Shown: positions 16,049 through 26,646 of the stretch, piece after piece
How the letters are laid out: each line of letters starts with the position of its first letter
Position numbering within the stretch: the first letter of the stretch is position 1
Source: Bradyrhizobium sp. JYMT SZCCT0428
GTDB lineage: Bacteria; Pseudomonadota; Alphaproteobacteria; Rhizobiales; Xanthobacteraceae
Reading direction: 5' to 3'
Length of the DNA stretch: 64,000 nt
Assembly (NCBI RefSeq): GCF_018131075.1
Contig: NZ_JAFCLS010000016.1
Span: 113,928-177,927 of the forward strand
The notes under the pieces: model-generated
What the model saw: only the letters and a program-made list of their open reading frames with translations
What the model was told of the DNA's origin: nothing
The model's database searches: none
Position numbers and translations under genes: made by a program

Positions 16049-17659
16049 ATGGGAGCGACGCCGATTCCGGATCTTGACGTCATCATCATCGGCGCCGGCC
16101 TTTCCGGCATGTACCAGCTCTACCGGCTGCGTGAGCTGGGCTTGCGGGTGCGCGTGCTGGAGGCGGGCACCAATGTCGGCGGCACCTGGTACTGGAACCG
16201 TTATCCCGGAGCACGCTTCGATTCGGAGAGTTATTCCTATGGCTATTCCTTCTCCAAGGAGTTGCTGCAGGAATGGGACTGGTCCGAGCATTTTGCAGGC
16301 CAGCCGGAAACTTTGCGCTACTGCAACTACGTCGCCGACAAGTTCGATCTGCGCCGGGACATCCAGTTCGAAAGCCGCGTCAAGGCCGCCCATTACGAGG
16401 AGGAAAGCCGGAGCTGGACGATCACGCTGGAAGACGGCAGCCGGTTCAACTCGCGCTTCCTGATCACGGCGATCGGGCCGCTCTCGACGCCTACGCTGCC
16501 GCGAATCGAAGGTCTTGGCGATTTCAAGGGCGCATCGTTCCACACCGCGCGCTGGCCGAAGGAGCCGGTGGATTTCACCGGCAAGCGCGTCGCTGTCATC
16601 GGCACCGGCGCAACCGGCATCCAGACCATCCAGACCATCGCCGGCCAGGTCGGACATCTGACGGTGTTCCAGCGAACGGCGAATTGGGCAGCGCCGCTGC
16701 ACAACGGCAAGATCGACGCCGAGACGCAGAAGAAAATCAAGGCCGGCTATCCCGAGATATTTGCCCGCTGCCAGGAAACTTTCGCATGCTTCGTCCACAC
16801 GCCTGATACGCGCGGCGCGTTCGAGGTGTCCGACGAGGAGCGCGAAGCCAACTATGAGCGGCTCTACGGCGAGCGCGGCTTCGGCATCTGGCAGGGGAAT
16901 TTCAAGGACATCCTGATCGACCGCAAGGCGAACGCGACGATCAGCGATTTCGTCGCACGGAAAATCCGCCAGCGGGTGAAAAACCCTGAGGTCGCCGAGA
17001 AGCTGATTCCGAAGAACCATGGGTTCGGCACACGGCGACTGCCGCTGGAGACGTTTTACTTTGAGGTCTACAACCAGGGCAATGTCGAGCTGGTCGACAT
17101 CAAGGAGACACCGATCGAGCGGATCACGCAAGCGGGCATCAAGACCAGCGCGAAGGAATTCGAGTTCGACATCATCATCTACGCGACCGGGTTCGACGCG
17201 CTCACCGGCAGCTTCGACAAGATCGACTTCCGCGGCGTCAATGACGCGCGGCTGAAGGAAAAATGGAAGCACGGGCCGCAGACTTACCTAGGCATCATGG
17301 TCCACGAATTCCCCAACATGATGATGCTGATGGGGCCGCACACGGCGCTCGGCAACATCCCGCGCAGCATCGAATACAGCGTCGATTGGGTGACCGGGCT
17401 GGTGCGCTTTGCGTACGACAACAAGCTGACACGACTGGAAGCGACCACCGCCGGTGTCGATTCATGGACCGATCACGTCAAGACGCTCGGCGTCGGGCTG
17501 CTGTCCAACGAGATCGATTCCTGGATGACCGGCATCAACTCCAACGTCGAAGGCAAACAAACCCGCATCATCGCCCGCTACAGCGGCAGCGCCCCGGCGT
17601 ACCGCGCGCGGTGCGACGAGGTGGCCGCGAAGGGGTATGATGAATTGAGGTTGGGATAG
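16049..17659 (+). CDS. flavin-containing monooxygenase, Baeyer-Villiger type
   Basis: This 536-residue protein carries FAD (IIIGAGLSGMYQ, about 12-23) and NADPH (VIGTGATGIQ) Rossmann motifs. Between them is the Baeyer-Villiger fingerprint FKGASFHTARWP, matching FxGxxxHTxxWP. It should insert oxygen next to a carbonyl, making an ester or lactone, as cyclohexanone monooxygenase does. I use ATG 16049 (MGATPIPDLDV); a TTG at 16019 would add ten residues. It diverges from a P450 gene; hydroxylation, oxidation to a ketone (possibly by the GMC enzyme at 12919) and lactone formation would be a logical series, but this is inference. Confidence 0.9.
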   Translation: MGATPIPDLDVIIIGAGLSGMYQLYRLRELGLRVRVLEAGTNVGGTWYWNRYPGARFDSESYSYGYSFSKELLQEWDWSEHFAGQPETLRYCNYVADKFDLRRDIQFESRVKAAHYEEESRSWTITLEDGSRFNSRFLITAIGPLSTPTLPRIEGLGDFKGASFHTARWPKEPVDFTGKRVAVIGTGATGIQTIQTIAGQVGHLTVFQRTANWAAPLHNGKIDAETQKKIKAGYPEIFARCQETFACFVHTPDTRGAFEVSDEEREANYERLYGERGFGIWQGNFKDILIDRKANATISDFVARKIRQRVKNPEVAEKLIPKNHGFGTRRLPLETFYFEVYNQGNVELVDIKETPIERITQAGIKTSAKEFEFDIIIYATGFDALTGSFDKIDFRGVNDARLKEKWKHGPQTYLGIMVHEFPNMMMLMGPHTALGNIPRSIEYSVDWVTGLVRFAYDNKLTRLEATTAGVDSWTDHVKTLGVGLLSNEIDSWMTGINSNVEGKQTRIIARYSGSAPAYRARCDEVAAKGYDELRLG

Positions 17660-17663
17660 CTTC

Positions 17664-17806
17664 CTTCTCCCTCGCCCCGCTCTTGCGGGGAGAGGGTCGG
17701 GGTGAGGGGCTCTATCCGCGAACTCGGAGTTCGTTGATGGACCTGTACCCCCTCACCCGGATCGCAAGAGCGATCCGACCTCTCCCCGCAAGCGGGGCGA
17801 GGTAAG
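17664..17806. repeat. Intergenic repeat, CTCCCTCGCCCCGC type, copy 1
   Basis: A complex element of about 140 bp. Outer arms CTCGCCCCGC and GCGGGGCGAG pair, as do GGGGTGAGGGG and CCCCTCACCC, with a small hairpin GGATCGC/GCGATCC inside. The same architecture occurs at 34441-34586, sharing GACCTGTACCCCCTCACCC and TCTCCCCGCAAGCGGGGCGA. It lies between two convergent genes and may act as a terminator-like structure. Confidence 0.88.
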
Positions 17807-17819
17807 TAAGAAGTTCTCC

Positions 17820-20800
17820 CTACCACGCATCGATGCACGGCCGCTTGCGGCCGCTGCGCGGCTCCGGCTTCGGCACCGAGCGCAGCCCCGACATGATCCA
17901 GTGCCTGGTGTCAGCGGGATCGATCACCTCGTCGATCTCCAGCACCGAGGCGATCGAGACCGCCTTGCCGTTGGCATAGAGCTCGGCGACCTTGGCCTTG
18001 TAATATTTCTCGCGCTCTTCGAGGTCCGCAATCGCTTCCATTTCCTTGCGGAAGCCGAGCCGGACATAGCCTTCCAGGCCCATGCCGCCGAATTCGCCGG
18101 TCGGCCACGCCACCGTGAAGAACGAGGCATGAAAGCCGCCGCCGATCATGGCCTGCGCGCCGAGGCCATAACCCTTGCGCAGCACCACACCAAACAGCGG
18201 CACCGTGAGGCTGGCGCCGGTCACGAACATCCGCGCGACGTGGCGCACAATGGCGGTCTTTTCCGCTTCGGGCCCGACCATGAAGCCGGGCGTATCGCAC
18301 AGCGACACGATCGGAATATCGAAGGCATCGCACAGTTGCAGGAAGCGCGCGGCCTTGTCGCCGGCCGCAGCGTCGATCGCACCGCCAAGGTGCTTTGGAT
18401 TGTTGGCGATCAGACCGAACGGCTTTCCCTCGATGCGGATGAACGCCGTGATCATGCCGACGCCGAAATCGCGGCGGATTTCGAGCACTGATCCCTCGTC
18501 GGCGAGAAGGTCGATGACGGTCCTGATGTCATAGACCCGCAGGCGGTTCTCCGGGATCGCGCGCCGCAGCAGCCGCTGGTCCGGCGCCTTCCAATTCGTC
18601 ACCGTGCCTTGAAAATACGACAGGTACTTTTGCGCGGCGGAGGTTGCTTCGGCTTCGTCCTCGACCAGGATATCGATCACGCCGTTCGGCGACTGGAACG
18701 ACACCGGGCCGACTTCGGCCGGATGATAGACGCCAAGCCCGCCGCCTTCGATCATCGCCGGCCCGCCCATGCCGATCGACGCGTTTTTGGTCGCAATGAT
18801 CACGTCGCAACAGCCGAGCATCGCGGCATTGCCGGCGAAGCAATAACCGGAGACGACGCCGATGACAGGCACCAATCCCGACAGTTTTGCGAATTGCACA
18901 AAGGACGGCCCGTCGAGACCGGTCATGCCGAGCCGGTCGGTATCGCCGGGACGGCCGCCGCCGCCTTCCGCGTAAAACACCAGCGGCATCCGCCATTGTT
19001 CGGCGAGGCCGAGCATGCGGTCGATCTTCTTGTGGTTCATGTGGCCCTGCGTGCCCGCCAGCACGGTGTAATCATAGGAGATCACCATGCAGCGGGCGCC
19101 TTCCGCGCCGAATTTTTCCGCGTTCACGGTGGCGACACCGGAGATCAGGCCATCAGCCGGCGTGTTCTGGATGAGGTCGTCGACCTTGCGCCGCCGGCGC
19201 TGCGCCGCTATTGCGAGCGAGCCATATTCGACGAACGATCCTTCATCGACGAGCTGCGCGAGGTTTTCGCGCGCCGTGCGCTGGTTGGTCTTGCGCCGCC
19301 GCTCGACCGAGGCCGGTCGGTTCTTGTCCAGCGTGATGGCGTGGCGCGCGATCAATTCGGCGAGGTCAGGGCGGATATGATCGAGATCGACATCCTCTTC
19401 TTCCGCAACATCATGGGCATCGATCTCGGCCGGTTCGAGAAACAGGATAGCTTCGTCCTGCATCAGCGTGACGCCGGCTTCCGCAGCGATCCTGGTCACC
19501 TTGCCGCCATGCGGCGCGGTCACCAGATGCTCCATCTTCATGGATTCGAGCACCGCGATCTGCTGGCCGGGGCGGACGAGATCGCCTTCCCTGACCTCGA
19601 TCGCAACGATCGTGCCCTGCAGCGGCGCCGGTACCGGGACGGAGCCGGCGGGACCGGCTGACCCGGCCGAGGCTTCGCGGGCCTCGGGAATGGACACGGC
19701 AGCGCCCGCTTCCAGCAGTTCCGGCGCCGAAAGATCGTTCGCCGCGTGCACCAGCGCGGCGACATGGGTATCGATAAAGCCGGTGTTTATCCGGTTGGCG
19801 ACGAAATCCGGATGCGCCAGCACCGCGCCGAGGAACGGGATATTGGTGGCAACGCCGCCGATGCGGAATTCGCGCAGGGTGCGCGTGGCCTTCTGCACCA
19901 CGTCGGCCCAGTTTGGGCCGGTCGCGCGCACGATGACCTTGGCGAGCAGCGAGTCGAAGGCGGCGCTGGTCTTGTAGCCGGAATAGCCGAACGTATCGAC
20001 GCGGACACCGGGGCCCGCCGGCAGATCAAACATGGACAGCGTGCCGCCGGTCGGCTTGGTGACGCCGTTCTCGTCCATCACTTCCATGTTGACGCGAAGC
20101 TGCATCGCATAGCCGCGCGGTTTTGGGATGTAGGCCTGCGCCAGGCCGAGCGAACCCAGCGTGGCGCCGCCGGCGACGGCGAGCTGCGCCTGCACCAGAT
20201 CGACGCCGAGCACCTCCTCGGTCACGGTGTGCTCGACCTGCAGCCGCGGATTGGCTTCGATGAAGGCGAAGGCCTGCGCATCGCCTTTGGCGTCGCCATC
20301 GACCAGGAATTCGAAGGTGCCGAGATTGTCGTAGTTTGCGGCGGCCGCGAGTTCCCGGGCGGCGTCAATGATCCGCGTGCGCAGACCGTTGCTCAGCGAG
20401 GGGCTCGGCGCCACCTCGATCAGCTTCTGGTTCCGGCGCTGGATCGTGCATTCGCGCTCCCACAAATGGCTGATCGCGCCATGGTGGTCGCCGATGATCT
20501 GCACCTCGATATGACGGGCGTTGCGGATGAGGCGCTCGACATAGACGCCGTCGCTGCCGAAGGCCGCCTTGGCCTCGGACTGGCAGCGCGCATAGGCCTC
20601 TTCCAGCTTTGCCGCATCGTCCACGATACGCATGCCGCGCCCGCCGCCGCCGGCGATAGCCTTGATCATGACGGCGGCACCAGAGCCCAGCGACGCGAAG
20701 AAGGCCTTGGCGTCATCGAGCGAGGTCGGGCCGCTGGTACCCTCGATGATGGGCACGCCAGTCTCTTTTGCCAGCGCCTTGGCCTTGGCCTTGTCGCCGA

Positions 20801-21137
20801 ACAGATCCAGCGCCTCCGGCGACGGGCCGACAAAGGTGATGCCCTCTTCCGCGCAACGCCGGGCGAGCAAGGTGTTTTCGCTGAGAAAGCCATAACCGGG
20901 ATGCAGTGCATCGCAGCCGGTGGCTTTGGCGGCGGCGACGACCGCCTCGATGTCCAGATAGGCCCGCGCGCCCCGCCCCGGGATTTCATGCGCCGCGTCA
21001 GCGGCGCGGACATGCAACGACAGCGCGTCGTCGGCGGGGTAGATCGCGACGGTGGCTAGGCCGGTCTCGCCCGCGGCCCGCGCGATACGAATGGCAATCT
21101 CGCCGCGATTGGCGATCAGGAGCTTATTGAAGGGCAT
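17820..21137 (-). CDS. single-chain acyl-CoA carboxylase (biotin carboxylase, BCCP and carboxyltransferase fused)
   Basis: This 1105-residue polypeptide has a biotin carboxylase domain at 1 to about 450 (start MPFNKLLIANRGEIAIRIAR; ATP loop GGGGRGMR), a biotinyl domain with the ESMKM motif where Lys534 carries biotin, and a carboxyltransferase domain from about 590 to the end (YDYTVLAGTQGHMNHKK and CDTPGFMVGPEAEK). Domain order and size resemble the single-chain long-chain acyl-CoA carboxylases rather than two-subunit acetyl- or propionyl-CoA carboxylases. The start has GGAAG upstream. It ends a leftward operon that begins with a CoA transferase and includes a peptide-type ABC importer, so it probably carboxylates the CoA ester of an imported acid. 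Substrate not known. Confidence 0.9.
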   Translation of the reverse strand: MPFNKLLIANRGEIAIRIARAAGETGLATVAIYPADDALSLHVRAADAAHEIPGRGARAYLDIEAVVAAAKATGCDALHPGYGFLSENTLLARRCAEEGITFVGPSPEALDLFGDKAKAKALAKETGVPIIEGTSGPTSLDDAKAFFASLGSGAAVMIKAIAGGGGRGMRIVDDAAKLEEAYARCQSEAKAAFGSDGVYVERLIRNARHIEVQIIGDHHGAISHLWERECTIQRRNQKLIEVAPSPSLSNGLRTRIIDAARELAAAANYDNLGTFEFLVDGDAKGDAQAFAFIEANPRLQVEHTVTEEVLGVDLVQAQLAVAGGATLGSLGLAQAYIPKPRGYAMQLRVNMEVMDENGVTKPTGGTLSMFDLPAGPGVRVDTFGYSGYKTSAAFDSLLAKVIVRATGPNWADVVQKATRTLREFRIGGVATNIPFLGAVLAHPDFVANRINTGFIDTHVAALVHAANDLSAPELLEAGAAVSIPEAREASAGSAGPAGSVPVPAPLQGTIVAIEVREGDLVRPGQQIAVLESMKMEHLVTAPHGGKVTRIAAEAGVTLMQDEAILFLEPAEIDAHDVAEEEDVDLDHIRPDLAELIARHAITLDKNRPASVERRRKTNQRTARENLAQLVDEGSFVEYGSLAIAAQRRRRKVDDLIQNTPADGLISGVATVNAEKFGAEGARCMVISYDYTVLAGTQGHMNHKKIDRMLGLAEQWRMPLVFYAEGGGGRPGDTDRLGMTGLDGPSFVQFAKLSGLVPVIGVVSGYCFAGNAAMLGCCDVIIATKNASIGMGGPAMIEGGGLGVYHPAEVGPVSFQSPNGVIDILVEDEAEATSAAQKYLSYFQGTVTNWKAPDQRLLRRAIPENRLRVYDIRTVIDLLADEGSVLEIRRDFGVGMITAFIRIEGKPFGLIANNPKHLGGAIDAAAGDKAARFLQLCDAFDIPIVSLCDTPGFMVGPEAEKTAIVRHVARMFVTGASLTVPLFGVVLRKGYGLGAQAMIGGGFHASFFTVAWPTGEFGGMGLEGYVRLGFRKEMEAIADLEEREKYYKAKVAELYANGKAVSIASVLEIDEVIDPADTRHWIMSGLRSVPKPEPRSGRKRPCIDAW

Positions 21138-21156
21138 AAATACTTCCGCAAAAAGA

Positions 21157-22041
21157 TTATCGATCCTTCATGGTCGGATCGAGCACGATACGCAAGGACT
21201 CTCCCAGCGCATTGAATGCCAACGAGACCACTAGAATGGCAAGCCCCGGGGCATACATCTGCTCCGGCGCGATTTCCATGTACTGGTAGGCGCGGGCCAG
21301 CATGGCGCCCCAGCTCGGGTTTGGCGGCTGGATGCCGAGCCCGAGGAAGCTGAGGCTGGCCTCCGCCAGCAGGGCCGCCGCCAGCAAGAGCGTGACCTGC
21401 ACGATCACCGGCTGCAGGGCGTTCGGCAGCACGTGTTTCCACAGGATATGCCAGGCCGGCGCCCCAAAGCACCTGCTGGCATCGACATAGAGCTCCTGCC
21501 GCACGATCAGCGTCCGGGCGCGAACGATTCGCGCCAGCGCCGGAAACATCACGATCCCCACCGCGATCATGCCGTTGGTGAGGCCGATGCCGAGCGCACC
21601 GGTGACGGCAATCGCCAGCACGATGGCCGGGAATGACAGGAACGTATCGATGATCCGGCTGATGATGTCGTCGGTCCAGCCGCCAAAGAACCCGGCGGCC
21701 AGACCGACCGGCAGGCCGATCGCGACCGCGACGCTGACCGCGAGCAGGCTGGCATAGACGGTTGCCGGCGCGCCATAGATCAGCCGGCTGAAGATGTCAC
21801 GGCCGAGATCGTCGGTGCCGAGCAGATGTCCGGGACCCGGAGCCGCCAGCATGTTGTTGGCGTCCTGCGCGGTCGGCAGATAGGGCGCGATCCATGGCGC
21901 GCCGATCGCGACGATCACCAGCACCAGGAGCACCAGGATCGCCAGCGCGGCGCGCAGATCGCCCGCCAGCCAGCGGAAAAACCGCCGCAGCCGGCTCGGC
22001 TGGACCAGTCGCTTGGGGGTTTCGAGCGCCATATCAGTCAT
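21157..22041 (-). CDS. ABC transporter permease, DppC/OppC type
   Basis: This 294-residue inner-membrane protein has an N-terminal transmembrane helix (ALAILVLLVLVIVAIGA), the family sequence LLGTDDLGRDIFSRLIYGA and five further helices. The cytoplasmic EAA-like loop (ASRCFGAPAWHILWKHVLPN) that docks to the ATPases is present. It overlaps the upstream permease gene by 4 bp (ATGA) and is followed 19 bp later by the carboxylase gene. It forms the transmembrane pore with the DppB-type partner. The imported substrate is not readable from sequence; this family takes peptides, nickel and many organic acids or glycosides. Confidence 0.92.
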   Translation of the reverse strand: MTDMALETPKRLVQPSRLRRFFRWLAGDLRAALAILVLLVLVIVAIGAPWIAPYLPTAQDANNMLAAPGPGHLLGTDDLGRDIFSRLIYGAPATVYASLLAVSVAVAIGLPVGLAAGFFGGWTDDIISRIIDTFLSFPAIVLAIAVTGALGIGLTNGMIAVGIVMFPALARIVRARTLIVRQELYVDASRCFGAPAWHILWKHVLPNALQPVIVQVTLLLAAALLAEASLSFLGLGIQPPNPSWGAMLARAYQYMEIAPEQMYAPGLAILVVSLAFNALGESLRIVLDPTMKDR

Positions 22042-22994
22042 TGTTCGATCCGGGGATCAACGGCCGCGCACAAGAGGTCCGCGACCAGGTTCACCAGAAT
22101 GACCACGATCACCATCGTGAAGACTACGCCCTGCACGATCGGAAAATCGCGCTGGATGGCGCCGCGCACGATCAGGCTGCCAAGGCCGGGAATTGCAAAC
22201 ACAGCCTCGATCACGACGGTCGCCGCCAGCATGCGGTTGACCAGGATGCTGATGATCGTGAACAGATTGACGCTGACATTCTTCAGCCCGTGCTGCCACA
22301 GGATACGTGTCATCGAGAGGCCCTTGGCGTGCAGGGTGCGCACATATTGCGACGACAGCACTTCCAGCAGCGATCCCCGCAACTGCCGCGCCACCTCAGC
22401 CATGCCGTAGGCCGCAATCGCAATACCCGGCAGCAGCGCGTGCCGGATCGCCTCGATGGGCGAAACGCTGAAGGATTTCGCGCCGGTTGCCGGCAGCCAG
22501 TTCAGCTTCAGCGAAATCTCGGCGACCAGAATCATCGCCAGCCAGAAGCCGGGAATGGCGACCCCAAGCGAGGCGATCATGCTCACCGTCTTGTCGACCC
22601 AGCCATCGGGCTTGATCGCGGCGATCACCCCCATTGGAATTCCCGTGACCAGCGCCAGCACCAGCGCGATCGCGACAATCAGAAGCGTGTTGGGAAAGGC
22701 CCGCGAGATCGAGGTCGCGACCTTCTCGCCCGTCAGCAGCGATTGCGAGAGATCGCCTTGCACGACATTCGCCAGCCACGCGCCGTATTGGACCAGGAAC
22801 GGCCGGTCGAGGCCGTAGATCTTCCGGATTTCGGTAATCCGCGCGTCGGTGGCGTTGTCGCCGGCCAGCGTCACCGCGATGTCGCCAGGCACCAGTTTGA
22901 GCAGCGCAAATACCATGAACGTCGCGAGCAGGATCACGGGCAGCGCCTGCAGCAGGCGCCCGCCGATGACCCTTGCCGGACTCCGTCGCGCCAT
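22038..22994 (-). CDS. ABC transporter permease, DppB/OppB type
   Basis: This 318-residue inner-membrane protein has the typical DppB start (GGRLLQALPVILLATFMVFALLKLVPGD), a large periplasmic loop, and the EAA loop region SSQYVRTLHAKGLSMTRILWQHGLKN that contacts the ATPase. About six membrane segments are visible. It overlaps the DppC-type gene by 4 bp and starts 4 bp after the binding-protein stop, so it is within one translationally coupled operon. Confidence 0.92.
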   Translation of the reverse strand: MARRSPARVIGGRLLQALPVILLATFMVFALLKLVPGDIAVTLAGDNATDARITEIRKIYGLDRPFLVQYGAWLANVVQGDLSQSLLTGEKVATSISRAFPNTLLIVAIALVLALVTGIPMGVIAAIKPDGWVDKTVSMIASLGVAIPGFWLAMILVAEISLKLNWLPATGAKSFSVSPIEAIRHALLPGIAIAAYGMAEVARQLRGSLLEVLSSQYVRTLHAKGLSMTRILWQHGLKNVSVNLFTIISILVNRMLAATVVIEAVFAIPGLGSLIVRGAIQRDFPIVQGVVFTMVIVVILVNLVADLLCAAVDPRIEQ

Positions 22995-22998
22995 GCCG

Positions 22999-24546
22999 TT
23001 AGCTCTCCAGCCAGACGTCGTCGTATTTCGGCTTGCCCAGCAGGTTCGGCCTGTAGCCCTGCACCTTCTTATTCATGGCGACCAATTCGAACTGGAACGC
23101 GAGCGGCGCCACAAGAGCGTTTTCCATCACCAAACGCTGCACGGTCGCGAACGCCTTGCGGCGCAGCTCGATGTCCTCCGACGCTCGCGACTCCTTGATT
23201 GCGGCTTCGAGTTCCGGCGGTACCGCGCCCCGGCCGCCATTATAGTAGGCGTCCTTGGTGAACATCAGCGAATAGGTCAGGCTGGGATCGGGCCGCCCGG
23301 TCCAGGCCGCGAGAATGCCGGAGCCGCGCTTCTCGGCGCCGAAGAACGCGGCAGAGGCCTCCGCGATCGGCGCGTTCAGGAAGCGCACATTCATGCCCGC
23401 CTTGCGGAACTGTTCGATCAGGATTTCCTGGCGCTGCACCGAATCCTGATCGGGATAGCCGACCAGCTCGATCGGCAAGCCGTCCTTGAAACCGGCCTCG
23501 GCGAGCAGCTTCTTCGCCTTGTCGGGATCGTGAGGATAAAGCCCGGCGACGGACTTGTCGTAGGCCCAATGCGCTTTCGGCAGGTTCATGTAAGCGGGCT
23601 CGGCCAGGCCTGCGAGCGCCGCCTTGACGAAGGTTTCGCGATCGATCGCGAAATTGAAGGCTTGACGCACCTTGATGTTGTCGAACGGCGGTTTTGCCCA
23701 GTTCAGGAAAATCTGGAACACGTACAGCGTCGGGCCGTTGAAGATCTTGATGTTGCTGGCGCGCTCCACGATCGCCTTCTGCCGCGGCGGCAGCTGGTAC
23801 ATCAGATCGTTCTGGCCGGCGGTGACCGAGCGTGAGCCGGTCGTCAGTTCCGGAATGATCGAGAACTCGATACCGTCAGGGTAAGGACGGTTCGGCTTCC
23901 AGTATTTCTCGTTGCGCTTGATGACGATCTTCTCGCCGTCCGCCCAGCTGACGAAGGCATAGGCGCCGGCGCCGACCGGCGTGCGCGCGACATTGCCGGC
24001 CGCGCTGGCCTTGACCGCGGCCGGCGACACCATCATGCCGGCGCGGTCGGAGAGAATGCCGGGCAATGCTGCGTCAGGTGTGCTCAGTTTCAACGTGACC
24101 TGCAACGGACCGGTCACCGCAGCCGATTCCATCGCGGCTAGATCAGCCTTGATGTTGGATTTCGGATCGCTCTTGTTGCGCTCCAGGTTGAACTTGACGG
24201 CCTCGGCATCGAGTGGCGAGCCATCGTGGAACGTCACGCCGGAGCGGATGTTGAGCACCAGCGTCGTCGGGTCCGAAAAGCTCCAGCTCTCGGCCAGGCC
24301 GGGCTTGGGCTTTAGCGTTTCAAAATCCCACTCGGTCAGCGTGTCGTACATCGTGAAAAGGAACGCGTGGTCCGAACCCGCGCCGCCGGTTGCCGGATCA
24401 AGGCTCGACGGATTGGCGGGCGCCGAGATTCGCAGGATGCCGCCGCGCTTCGGCGTGCCTTGCGCAAATGCGTCGCCGCCGAGGGTTGCACCAGCCAGCG
24501 CGCCCGTTATCAGCGCCATTACCTCGCGTCGCGTCGTCTGTGTCAT
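22999..24546 (-). CDS. ABC transporter substrate-binding protein, family 5 (oligopeptide type)
   Basis: This 515-residue protein has an N-terminal twin-arginine-like leader (TTRREVMALITGALAGATLG, cleavage near DAFAQ) and then the SBP family 5 pattern: KRGGILRISAPANPSSLDPATGG, the SWSFSDPTTLVLNIRSGVTFHDGSPLDAEAVKFNLER block, and a C-terminal lobe. Export is probably by Tat or Sec to the periplasm. It lies between the OppF-type ATPase (26 bp upstream) and the permeases. The ligand is unknown; the CoA transferase and acyl-CoA carboxylase in the same operon hint at a carboxylic acid. Confidence 0.9.
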   Translation of the reverse strand: MTQTTRREVMALITGALAGATLGGDAFAQGTPKRGGILRISAPANPSSLDPATGGAGSDHAFLFTMYDTLTEWDFETLKPKPGLAESWSFSDPTTLVLNIRSGVTFHDGSPLDAEAVKFNLERNKSDPKSNIKADLAAMESAAVTGPLQVTLKLSTPDAALPGILSDRAGMMVSPAAVKASAAGNVARTPVGAGAYAFVSWADGEKIVIKRNEKYWKPNRPYPDGIEFSIIPELTTGSRSVTAGQNDLMYQLPPRQKAIVERASNIKIFNGPTLYVFQIFLNWAKPPFDNIKVRQAFNFAIDRETFVKAALAGLAEPAYMNLPKAHWAYDKSVAGLYPHDPDKAKKLLAEAGFKDGLPIELVGYPDQDSVQRQEILIEQFRKAGMNVRFLNAPIAEASAAFFGAEKRGSGILAAWTGRPDPSLTYSLMFTKDAYYNGGRGAVPPELEAAIKESRASEDIELRRKAFATVQRLVMENALVAPLAFQFELVAMNKKVQGYRPNLLGKPKYDDVWLES

Positions 24547-24571
24547 GGCAATTCCTCCGGCGGTTCTTCTG

Positions 24572-25563
24572 TCAGCTTGGTGAAAAATTCGGGCGGTCGG
24601 CGAAATGGCAGGCGACCCAGTGATCGGGCATCAGCTCGCGCCAGTCCGGCGTCTTTTCGGCGCAGACGGCTTGCGCATACTGGCAGCGGGTGCGGAAGCG
24701 GCATCCCGACGGCGGATCGATCGGGCTCGGGATTTCGCCCTGCAGGACGATGCGGTTGTTGCCGCGCATCGTCGACGGCAACGGCCGCGGCTCCGCGGAC
24801 AGCAGCGCCTGGGTATAGGGATGCAGCGGCCGTTCCGAGACTTTTTCGGTCGGGCCCAGCTCGACGAAACGTCCCAGATACATCACCGCGATCCGCTCGC
24901 TGATGTGGGACACCACGGCGAGATCGTGGGTGATGAAAACGTAGGTAAGTCCGAGGTCGCGCTGCAGTTCGGCGAACAGATTGAGCACATCGCCGCGGAT
25001 CGACATATCAAGGGCGGCCACCACCTCGTCGCAGACGATCAGTTTTGGCCGCAGCGTCAGCGCACGCGCAATCACCACACGCTGCTTCTGGCCGCCGGAC
25101 AACTGGTGCGGATAGCGCTCGCCGAGGTCCTGCGGCAGACCGACCCGATCCATCGCTTCATGCGCCCGCTGCAGCCGCTCGGCCTTCGATCCTGCGCGCG
25201 CCAGTTCGAGCGGCTCCAGCACCGACGATAATATCGTCATGCGCGGGTTCAGTGCGGCATTCGGGTCCTGGAAGATGATCTGGTAGTCGCGACGATGGTT
25301 TTGGAACTGTTGCCGCGGCATCGCCAGTGGATCGAGGCCATTGTGCAGGATCGCGCCGCCGCTGGGTTTCAGCAGGAACACCAGCGCACGGCCGATGGTG
25401 GTCTTGCCCGATCCGGATTCGCCGATGATGCCAAATGTCTCGCCGCGACGAACGTCGAAGCTGACGCCGTCGACCGCCTTCACGATGGCACGGCGATCGG
25501 TGGTTTGAAAGCCCACCTGGAGATCGCGCACCGAGACGATGGCGCTATCGGCGGCCTGCGGCG

Positions 25564-25567
<4 letters not shown>
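24572..25567 (-). CDS. ABC transporter ATPase, OppF/DppF type
   Basis: This 331-residue protein starts at 25567 (MTPQAADSAIVSVRDLQ), overlapping the OppD-type gene by 4 bp; longer frames upstream are not conserved. Walker A is GESGSGKTT, the signature is LSGGQKQR and Walker B is KLIVCDEV followed by VAALDMS. The usual acidic pair in Walker B (DEP) reads DEV, a mild variant. The C-terminal oligopeptide-transporter extension with three cysteines (GCRFRTRCQYAQAVC) is present. It energises the importer formed with the two permeases downstream. Confidence 0.93.
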
Positions 25568-26642
<1,075 letters not shown>

Positions 26643-26646
<4 letters not shown>

